Shown here: positions 49,890-60,940 of the stretch, in pieces | How positions within the stretch are numbered: position 1 is the stretch's first letter | Layout: every line of letters begins with the position of its first letter | Source of the DNA: Breviolum minutum Mf 1.05b.01 | Lineage: Eukaryota; Sar; Dinophyceae; Suessiales; Symbiodiniaceae | Direction: 5' to 3' | Assembly (NCBI GenBank): GCA_000507305.1 | Contig: DF239831.1 | Location: 66,020 to 130,019, forward strand | DNA: 64,000 nt | Program-made: the position numbers and the translations under genes | The notes under the pieces: model-generated | Seen by the model: the letters and a program-made list of their open reading frames with translations, nothing else | Database searches by the model: none | Told to the model about the DNA's origin: nothing

Positions 49890-52800
49890 CTTTTTTTGAC
49901 TGAGTAACATCCTTGCCTTTCTGCCTGGCAGCTCCATCTTCCAAACCTTCCTTCAATCCAGCCTTGTAAGCCTTATGATACGCTGCAGATTTTCTGCTCA
50001 ACCTGGCTTTCTTTGGATCTTTTTCAGTATTGCTATCCTTTTCCTCGCCTTGCTTGCGTTTCTGCCTTTTTGGTACTGCTTCTTTTGCTTCAGCCTCCAC
50101 CTCAGGTTCAGTTTTTTCTGGCAAAGCCTTTGTGGATCTAGGTACTTTCTTCTCTTTGTTGGACTTGGATACCTTTGCCTTCGCTTTGGCCTTTGCTTTC
50201 GCCTTCGCCTTCGCACCTCCTTTCTTAGTACTTTTACTCTTGGCCTTGGCCTTTGCTTTAGCTCGAGCCCTCTGCGTACTACGTTTTCTTTTACCTCCTT
50301 TTGCAACATCTTCAGGATCCTCTTCCTCTTCCTCTTCCTCACCTGTGCCTTCTTTACCTGCCTTCTTGACTTGCTCTTGTGGTGAGATTGGTTTAAGAGT
50401 GTTCAACACAGGAGGCCGACCATCCCCCACAGTTTTGTCAACTTTGACTGATGCCCCAGACCCAGCACCTTTCGTGGCATCAGGTTCCATCGGGCCTTTG
50501 GCTTCAGGGATGGGACAAGCAGGCAAGGGCGGAGGAGATGGTGCAACCATTGGATCTTCCAACTGGAGTGTGGGTTGGTCAAGGTAAGCATCAGCAAATC
50601 GACGGGGTTCTTCATCTGCCAGGGGAAGATCCTGACAGATCGAGGCTATATATATAATGCTTTATAAATCTAACATATATATATATATGAAACAAAAACT
50701 TTTTGAACACATTAAAAGAGGATGGCCCAGATTTTTTTCTGAGTTAAACTGATCCGCAAGTTCAACAGATTAATAAACACACTCCTTCATTGCAGAAGCT
50801 GTTGCATGAGCAGCAGCAACATCGAAAGGCAGAGTCTCCAGGTTGTCCATTTCGATCGCTTCACCTGCGAGAAAACATATTCATGGCAAGGGATGATGTA
50901 CATATATACTAGCTATAAAGTATCATATATATGATATATATTTGTACCTCAAAGTCATCAAGAGTTTTTGAACATGGTGCTCTGACAAACCAAAAATGTG
51001 GTTTCGAAGTGGCTTTGAAACCAAGAAACTTGGGGCAAGATCGCTGGAAGCAGGAATGGTACTGTTGACGATGGACTTTTGTTTTTCAAAATCCATGTGC
51101 ATCATTTCATTGGCCAGTTTCTCTTGTAATTCAATTTCTTCCATCATGGCTTGGTCAAGCAAGAGTAATTCAAGTTCCTCCTGCTCTTTCAACAAGGCAT
51201 CCAAAATTTCCTGTTCCTTCAAAAGAACTTGATGATCAGTTTCCTCTCGTGACAATTCATCTACTTCGCCTTGGGTGTTTAGGGGAACCATGGTATCAGG
51301 CACATCTTTCCCCCCAACTGGTTTCGAAGGATGCGGATCATCAGGATGCCCACTTGGCGGCATGTTTGTCTTCTCATTGCTGGCCAACTCCCCAAATTCA
51401 ATTCCTTAGCTATCTGTTTCTGAAGATGTTTTCTAAGTCTTGAAAAAACATTTGAATCCCAGATCTGTCAAAACATTTTAAACATGTAAATTTGCAAGCC
51501 CAATTTGTTGCAAAGACTCTTTTGGGAGATGGGGTCACAATCACTGAAGGGGCACCAGGCATAGTGCTAGCTGGAGATGGGGTGGGGAGATCAGCTACCT
51601 TTCCTGCATCACCACCAGAAGCCCCAAGTTCCCCAGATACCATGGCCACAGGTGCTGGCTCTTCAAGCTCTTCATCGCCAGAAGCATCTCGATCGGCATC
51701 AGGACTGTCTTCGCCGGAATCACCTTGGCCCGACGTTGTAGGGCTTCAGCAGGAAAGTTGGGAAGTTTGGACTAGTACGCAGTTCTCTGTTGTATGTGGA
51801 TGGTGAAGAGTTTATCTTATCATGATATCAGCCAAAGCAAAAAAACTATCGATATGAAGTGCCAGTACAGCAGAGTGACTCTCTGCATCATCGCCATCAA
51901 CACTGAGTCCAGATTCCTCTTCCTCAATTGCAGGGAAGCACCACCCCCAGGCAAGTAGCCTAAATGACAGAAGGATCGATCAGTAGTAGCTTGAAGTTTG
52001 AATATTATATTTAAACATAATGATCATCAGATATCATCAGGATAAGTATAGGTCTATCAAAATAAGTGTGAATTTAGCTAAGCTTCATCAGTAGTAGTTA
52101 CGTCAGAAGCATCAGGATCTCGGCTCTCACCTCAGTTGATTCAGAGCAGTGGGGGAACCATGCCAGAACTTATTAGATATGGATATCCATTTTTAGCCTT
52201 CAACACCAGACCATCTTTCCCCCCAAAACCTTATGTAACTTAAAGCTGGGCCACGGGGATCAGATGAGAGAGGTATCCCTGAAACTTGGTAGATCTTTCG
52301 CATAGCCCTTTCTCTAGGATAGTGGCCCCGTCTGGCTGCCCTGTTGAACACAGTAATCAACCTGCGAAGCAACCATGCTGCCGATTTGGCAGTGCTACCT
52401 TAGAAGGGACAGCTAGGTTGCACAGAGCCCCCTAAATGATCCAGCCAATTCAAAATTAAAACCTTAAGGGGAAAAAATAATGCAACAGGAAGACGGGGTA
52501 AAGGACGTTTTCCTCGTGGACGGCATGCGTAGAAAAACAACTCCACATGTTCTTGGATCGCAGGAACAGTAGGACGCAGCCCAAGATGTTGAATTACTGG
52601 TCCTACAACATCAGCATTGGTGACAACATCAGCCCTATTGAGCACCTCCGTATTGGTAACCACTGCTATCTTTCCATGGGAAGCCCGGGCGACTACTGTG
52701 TCAAACCGAGCCCATTCAGCCGCAATTGGTGACCCCATTGCAGCCCACACCTAAAAGACTTGAGGAACCATAGCATGTGTCCCACAAGCCTGCAGAGCAA

Positions 52801-53070
52801 ACAGTGGAACCCCAGGGCTATGTAGATGTGAACCACTATCAATATTAATCCCAACAGATGGCCTCACAAATATTGAACTGGAAGTAGATGTTCCAATTCT
52901 ACCACCTGCAATTTTGCAGTCAATCTTTGGGGCAAAGGAAACACGTAAAAAAAACAAGGCTGGGGGAACCTCGACCAAATTGAAATGACCAGACTTCATC
53001 ATGTTCCAGCCATCGCTTGATGTACCTGGACTGCCAGGACACCCACTGGGCATTCTTGACTTTGACTCGA
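49890..53070 (-). CDS. Upstream exons of the methyltransferase-like gene: coiled coil, acidic and Lys/Ala-rich parts
   Basis: Exons on the same strand: about 53063-52970 (WVSWQSRYIKRWLEHDEVW), 52790-52905, 52487-52750 (AEWARFDTVVARASHGK), 51723 to about 51519 (acidic, GDEELEEPAP), 50948-51404 (coiled coil, EQEILDALLKEQEELELLLL), 50785-50864 (MDNLETLPFDVAAAHATA) and 49890-50631. The last is Pro-rich, then has an acidic run, then long Lys/Ala tracts (AKAKAKAKAKAK), and ends with SAAYHKAYKAGLKEGLED, the AYH motif. The joins 52970/52905, 52790/52750 and 50785/50631 agree in phase; others do not, so exons are missing and this may be more than one gene. The intron 52751-52789 would be only 39 bases; otherwise an in-frame TAG breaks the gene there. 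Confidence 0.5.
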
Positions 53071-53922
53071 TGTGCACACATCACATACATACAGTCTAGT
53101 TGGGCGCACTGGTCCAAAACAGGGGAAAAGGTGGAAACGTGGGAATCCAAAGCCAAACAGCTGTGAAAAAACATGAAAAAACAAAAAGTGCTCGTTTCAG
53201 CAAAATCAGCTCGAGGCATAAAAAGATGGTACGAAAAGTGGGTTTATGTCACCAGTTCCAGGTTTAAGTAGCGAAAGCATGGAGGGATGTAAATTTATGC
53301 TACGTTGGAGGGTTCAGGTATAATGTATTTGTTTTCTGTATCATCATTGTCATAATTATGTTCATACAGTTACATATTTACGTGTATCGAACCCCGTCTA
53401 CTGGACAGCTTTCTGAATGACTTCAAAGGAACAACATGCCTTTCATATTCAACAACTGACGCATCGCAAGGATGTCGAATTGTAATCCAAAATTTGATGT
53501 GCGAAGCTGTACGACAAAGCCAGCTTTGCATATATTCCTTGGTTGTGTTCAGTTTGGGTTTGTCGTCATGCTATAGGATCATTTTTGGGTTTCTAGTAAT
53601 GAGCTACTGTAAATCCTGTAAGTCAGGGGTGAGTTCCTGATTTTTTATATCCTCCCTTTGACCTGCCAAGAAATTTCATCCAAGTCCCACCTTGGGAAAA
53701 AAAACTGTGGAGTGCCTCTAAGGCTCAGATTTGTGTGAGTGGTTGCAGCCATAGCAATGTGGCTCCCATTGCTGGGGAGCTTAGATCCAAAATTGGGGAA
53801 GATTCAAAGGATGGTGGATGGAAATGGATCCATTTGAAATGGTGATGATCACTGGCCTGGTGTGGATTTTGTATGGTGATTTTGGCCTTACAACTGGATC
53901 CATTTCTGAACATCGCCCTAAG

Positions 53923-56900
53923 GTTCGAGGAGATTACACCATCGCAGGGTCTAACCACAACAAGCCTGCCTACAAGAAAGAGCAAAAGGCCAGGATGTTT
54001 TTTTTTTCGGCTGATGCATAGATTCGGTGCAGTGCTTGTGCAGGGTTCAGTTGCTTTTTGTGCCTATCAAGGGGGGAAAAAAAAGACAGCTCATATAGTT
54101 ATAGCCTCAATGGAGTAGAAAAGATGCCTCTCATCAAAGATACCTTGGACTCCTAGAACGGTCGGCATGTGATTTTTGAGACTTTCAGTCGCAATGATTG
54201 ATCTGACTCAGTTTCCGCTCGTCAGGTGAGTGGATTGGACGTGATGTTACTTGGAAGCTGAACAGACTTGGGCTGAGATAAATGACAAGGGGATAGGGAT
54301 GAACCCCCAAAACAGAAACGGACCAAGCCGTCCTAGGAAGCAATAAAGCCAAGCCAGGAGGTGTTTTTTTTGGTTCCCTGCTGTGGCAGTTCTGTGTTGC
54401 AGATCTAGGTTTTGGTTTGTCAGCTTGTTGAGGGGTGTTATTTTATGTATAAGAGCAACCACAAACAATCACAAATTTCATAGAACACATGACAACATAT
54501 ATTGTGAACAGATCCATATCCCATAGGGCCATAGAATCCATGTATGTATGGTTTATATATTTAACCTACACATTATACCATAAACATCAACCATTGATTC
54601 GTAGGTACATATACCATACAATATCAGTCCCATGGTATGGGTATACGTATATGGTATCTGAATATTTTCACAGATACCCTTGTCAGATTCACCCTTCAAA
54701 CCACCCTTTTTTCCAGGTTGTATTATTGGGATGACCGCGATGGTGTGGCCTTTAGCGGCTGGTGGTTCGGCCCAAAGATTGGCGGCGACCAGGCGGCCTT
54801 TGTCGTGGGGGGGAAGTGGTTAGGGTTTGGGTGAGGATAAACCATGCCTGAAATTAACAAATGGATACAAATGGTCAGAGGATGAATTTTTCTTTTGGGA
54901 TGGCCTATATTTTCAGGGACTATGTGATTAGTTTTAGGGAGTGTACCTTTGGCACTTCCGAGTGTGAGTTCAAAATGGGCGCGGGGTCGCTTAGGGCGCA
55001 TTTTTTGGATCGCTTCGGGCGCAAATTTTGGATCGCTTCGGGGGGTCGCTCCGGGCGCAAACTGTTGAGTAGTGCTGGCGTGGTACTTGGTAGTACGGAG
55101 TAGTACTTTGTAGTACTGGAGTAGTACTTTGTAGTACTGGAGTCGTATGGAGTAGTACTTTTGTAGTACCGACTAGTACTGGAGTGGTACTTTGTAGTAC
55201 GGAGTAGTACTGGAGTAGTACTTTGCAGTACGGATTAGTCCTGGAGTAGTACTTTGTAGTACAGAGTAGTACTGGCGTAGTACTTTGTAGTACCGAGTAG
55301 TACTGGAGTNNNNNNNNNNNNNNNNNNNNNNNNNNNNNNNNNNNNNNNNNNNNNNNNNNNNNNNNNNNNNNNNNNNNNNNNNNNNNNNNNNNNNNNNNNN
55401 NNNNNNNNNNNNNNNNNNNNNNNNNNNNNNNNNNNNNNNNNNNNNNNNNNNNNNNNNNNNNNNNNNNNNNNNNNNNNNNNNNNNNNNNNNNNNNNNNNNN
55501 NNNNNNNNNNNNNNNNNNNNNNNNNNNNNNNNNNNNNNNNNNNNNNNNNNNNNNNNNNNNNNNNNNNNNNNNNNNNNNNNNNNNNNNNNNNNNNNNNNNN
55601 NNNNNNNNNNNNNNNNNNNNNNNNNNNNNNNNNNNNNNNNNNNNNNNNNNNNNNNNNNNNNNNNNNNNNNNNNNNNNNNNNNNNNNNNNNNNNNNNNNNN
55701 NNNNNNNNNNNNNNNNNNNNNNNNNNNNNNNNNNNNNNNNNNNNNNNNNNNNNNNNNNNNNNNNNNNNNNNNNNNNNNNNNNNNNNNNNNNNNNNNNNNN
55801 NNNNNNNNNNNNNNNNNNNNNNNNNNNNNNNNNNNNNNNNNNNNNNNNNNNNNNNNNNNNNNNNNNNNNNNNNNNNNNNNNNNNNNNNNNNNNNNNNNNN
55901 NNNNNNNNNNNNNNNNNNNNNNNNNNNNNNNNNNNNNNNNNNNNNNNNNNNNNNNNNNNNNNNNNNNNNNNNNNNNNNNNNNNNNNNNNNNNNNNNNNNN
56001 NNNNNNNNNNNNNNNNNNNNNNNNNNNNNNNNNNNNNNNNNNNNNNNNNNNNNNNNNNNNNNNNNNNNNNNNNNNNNNNNNNNNNNNNNNNNNNNNNNNN
56101 NNNNNNNNNNNTTTATGCCCAAAGTGACTCTCTTTTATGCCCCGAGTGACCCTCTTTCGACCCTAAATGATTTATGCCCTAAGTGACTCAAAAAATGTGC
56201 CCTAAGTGACCCCCCCACCGTTCAAAATTCATGTGTTTGGACGTTTTTTAAATTGAATTCCTCTTGATTTTTTGACATGGGAGGGTGAGTCATCACTACT
56301 CACTGCTCAGTAAGCAAGGCATGTAACGCAAGAATCAAAAATTTCGGGTCAGGAGTTATAGATACGTTAAAGGTGTGAGAGGAAAAAACTTGGAAGTCCA
56401 TTCTGAAGAAAAGTGCTCCAATTGTGGGGAGGTTTTGGGTTGGTGACCAGGAAACGTGTTAAAGAAACATGGTTCAAGAAAACGTGTTCAGAAAAATGTG
56501 TCCTAGGACACATTCAAAGAACGTTGAATATTTGTGTTCAAGAAACCTGTTCAAGCAACGTGTCCAACGTGTCCAAGAAATCTGTGCAATACAAGTTCAA
56601 GATCGCTTGGATGATAAGATTTTAAGAATCGTGTTCAATACTGTACACCTTTTCAACACAACGTGTTTCCAAGAGACGTCTTCATACGTTTGATGCATGT
56701 GTTCACGACATCTCAGGGGTGCGCTGAAGGGAGTCCTTGTAAAATGTGTCCAACAAACACCTTGCAGAAACTTTTTCAAGAACGTGCATGTTCAACCGAT
56801 GTGTTGATCTACTTTGTTTGAGGAACCGGTTCCATAGAGTGGAGCAACTGACCACCTGATCATTTTGTCAGACCTTAATGATAGATAGAGCACATGTTTT

Positions 56901-59900
56901 GCTTGTCAATCCATGTCATGTATTTGGAATATGAAGTTGTATATAGTGACTGTAGTGTATTCGACAATATATCAAAGCACGTTTAATACTTTGAGGACTA
57001 CATTTGCATTTGTGAACCTTTACTTGTCTCACACAATTGTATACACATTTGACGATTTACTGTACTTTAACCATTGATTCCCTGCAGTCTTGTGATCTTG
57101 GGAAAAAGATTTCTTGTTCTTTGTTTTTTACAGGTGGTGGCTACAAGTCTTGGATGCAAAGAGTCCTCCAATCCTAAACCGAAAATCAACGAAATATGTT
57201 TTATATCCTGGGTTCGTCGTTGCTATCGGAATTTTCAATTTCAAAAGGATGTAGTACCAAAATCAAAAATATGTAGTACCAACATTTGATTGTTTGATCA
57301 TGGATTTTGCTACAATCATGATCAGTTTGACAGCATTTAAGCCATTTCTCATGAACGTCCTTTTGTGGGCTTAAAGGGCAAGGTGCAGGTCAAAAACAAA
57401 TCCAACACAAGTACAAATCGCTCAAAATTAACCTCGACTCATATTCAATAAGGCTTTGGGGGGTCATGTTTTTGTGTTTGGTGCTCAGCAAATTATAGCT
57501 GTTTTTTTTGTATCAGGATACAAGAGGCTGCACCCATGTTGGCAGGTATGGGCCTACCAACCCAGTCGCACGACACAGACCCCACCTTCAAGTGGTTGGA
57601 AGGCGAGAAACGGGTGCGAAAAAATGTTTGTTTTTTTTGTTTGATCCACTAGCTTAGATAATATTATTGATATCATCTTGTCATGACCTCAACAAAAAAA
57701 GTAAGCAACAACCATGAACAACACATAATGATGAATGAATCATGAATATGTCATTAGCAGTTTCCGTTGATGAACTTTTCGTAACCGTTGGGTCCAGGTG
57801 CCCTACGATGGACCAGTGGATCTGAGCCTTTGCGTGACGGCCAAGGCTGGGGCAGAAGTTGCGGGAGGTTTTGTTTGATGCACATTTTGGGAAGCTGCAT
57901 GGTTGACCACCAAAAAGTTGGTAGTTAAAGATTCAAAATGGATGGTGGGAGAATTGCTTGGAACTTGTGTCATGGACAGTTTTTAAATTCACTCAGAAAA
58001 AAAACCTACATTTAGGCCATCTTGCAAACAAAACAGTCCTAAAAAAACATCAGGAGCTCATGAAATCCTCATGACTCAACCCCTTCCTTAGGCTTCTTGC
58101 ACCTTTCGAAAAAAACCAGGCTGGGTCATCTACTGCCATGGCACCAGCTGTGGGGGCTTCTCCCGTCAGGCATGTTGTAGGGCTGGGGTACAATCGACAT
58201 GATGGGGTTGATGGCAAGCAGAAATCCCGGCAAGCTCACCAGTTGAGGGTTGGTAGGTGAAATCCCCATAATTTACAGGGTTTTTGGCACTTTGGCACCA
58301 TCCAACACCAGTTTATCCCATAATTTACAGGGTTTTATACACCTTCCAAACGGTGGGAATGGGAATGGGATTTCTGAAGCAATCAACATTGAGCTACAGC
58401 CAAGGTACCAATGCCCAACCAACCAAAATACCAATGCTTATGAACAAGAAACGTCTTACACCCCCCNTTCCAAACGGTGGGAATGGGAATGGGATTTCTG
58501 AAGCAATCAACATTGAGCTACAGCCAAGGTACCAATGCCCAACCAACCAAAATACCAATGCTTATGAACAAGAAACGTCTTACACCCCCCCCGAAAAAAA
58601 AAAAAAGATGTTTCCCCCCTTTTTAGGGGGATCATCATTAAAAGGAATGGATCGTCTTTCATAAGCACTATATTCTATGTTTTTCAGGGAAGATGCTTAG
58701 TTTTTGGGGAGAGAGTATACCTCAATTATCCTCAAATACTATATAGTTAGTATGGCTGTTCTTGAGGCAACCACGGCCTTTGGGAAAAAACGCACTGGGG
58801 AGACTAGGAGTGCTGGTTTCCCCCCAAGGAGCTTTGGAGGGTTGGTGCTTGTAGAACTCCAGGGAGAGGATTGATGTAAGGATGTGTTGAAGATGACGAT
58901 ATGTGTGGTGGTTTGGAGGATATTAGGGAGAAATGCATAAGCAATCATAAGCAATCGAATCATAAGCAAGTATTTGAGAAACACACAGCAGCTCACAAAA
59001 CACTGCTGTTGGTTGATTGCACATGTTTTTTTCATCAGATACCGGTAGTATGGATCGACCACTCAAGATGATACTTTTTTTCTACACTTGGACTTGATCC
59101 GACGTGAAGTGGGCCATTGTTGCTGGTTCACCTGACCTGCAATGATTTGTTGAGACATTTTGTCGTTTGAGAAAAAGACTTCCTACATGAACAAAGGATC
59201 ATTCGATCCCCTCAAGATCATCGTCAGGGGCGTGGGGCAAATTCTTGAATTGTTTGTTGTTTTTTTCCACATGAACCTTACATCCAAGTGACGTGAATTT
59301 GCAAGACTCCTATAAGACTACCCAAACCCACGGCCCATATCTAACACACACTGCCATCAGGTCGTTGGATGCGCAGGCATGTGGAAGTTTTTTTTTGCGG
59401 GTGGTGTGTCGGGAAGATTAAATGCAAGACCATGTTATGTAATTTGCCTTTTCGATTGGATCAGTGTAAAAGGGGTTTTACCAAAAAAGTGTAGGGGCCA
59501 GAACATGGATCAACAGAAAACCTGCAAGTTTAAGTTTAGATACAGGTGCTCTAGCTACGCACATCATTCCACAATTGGATACCATTTGGGTTGGATGTTT
59601 CAGCTTGGGAAATTGCCGACAAAAAAATTGCTGGCCAGCTGAGTCCACGAAAGTGTTGCAGCGATGGTTTCATATTCACTGCTGGGAATCTTGGCTAGTT
59701 GTCACGAATTTGTTTTCTGGGATCGAACATGACAAAATTGATCACATTTGCCTTGCAGTGTGAATACATGGTTTGGGCAAGACTTTTTGTTCACGATGTT
59801 TTTATAGGTCATCTCATTGAAATTGCATTAGATAATCTCTACGTCTTCGGTATGAATGAGATGTATTTTGTGCGATTGGGAGATATTTGGAAGCAGTCAC

Positions 59901-60895
59901 TGCTATTGGATGTTATTTTGATCATGCCTTTTGACCAAGGGAGAGGTCTTGGTGTATCATTGATACCATCCTTGATGTGTCTTACACCTATACTTGGATG
60001 TCCCAGGAAGTTAGTAAAAGGTTAGTAAGTGGGTTATGACCCTAATATATCCCATGTATAAGTAGGTTGTAACTAATTTACTAACCATTTACTAAATTCC
60101 TGGGACATCCTACTAGGTGCAGGTTCCATAGATGGCGAGTTACACCACTCCAACAACCATGTTTTTTTTGCCCAAGAGTTGGCAGGCCAGATCGCAACAG
60201 ATCGCAGAGATGAAGAAACAAGCAGAGGCAGAGGGGAAAAATATGTCAGGTGGAGGTTTCATTATTTTGGAGTTTTGGATTTTTCTCCCATTTTTTTTGA
60301 AGGATGTCCTGTTTGTTTCCTTTCAAACTGTTTCTTTCAACCCTCAAAACGTGAGTGGTGTGAAGTCAAAATAATATCCTGAGGACTACCTGTTGGCGGC
60401 TGGGAATATGATATTTCCTAGGTATTTACTGCTGGTTTTTGAAGTAAAAGGGACTTTGTTTTGAACCCTACTGCCATCCACGTGCACTTAGGTCATTGTT
60501 CCTGTTTTTATTCCTTTCACCCGTTAGGGCAATTGGTTCAAGTCATGGACATGGAAACCCAAGGCCTCCAAAAAATTCCCTCCAGTGAGACCTTTTGAGG
60601 AGAAGAAACGAAGATTAGAAGAAGCCAGAATCAAAGCCGAGGTGCTCTCGTTGGTGACAGGTCGTGGTGGAATTTTCTGGTGACTGCTTGCGTTAGGTTG
60701 TTTTTTTGTCGAGAAGTATTAATATGTTTGCCGGAATCTAGTTGTGAACTCGAGTCTATGTTTTGTTTTATCCTATTTGCATACTTTCACAACATTTGCG
60801 TGCCCTTATTTCGATTTTGCTTTCCATTTCCCAAGAAATTACTGCCAAGTACGGACCCTTTTATAAGGTCGAATTGCATTCTCCGAAGTTTGGTG

Positions 60896-60940
<45 letters not shown>

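Noticed and set aside
55235-56122. Long open frame across the Ns
   Set aside because: It consists of unknown bases plus tandem repeat.
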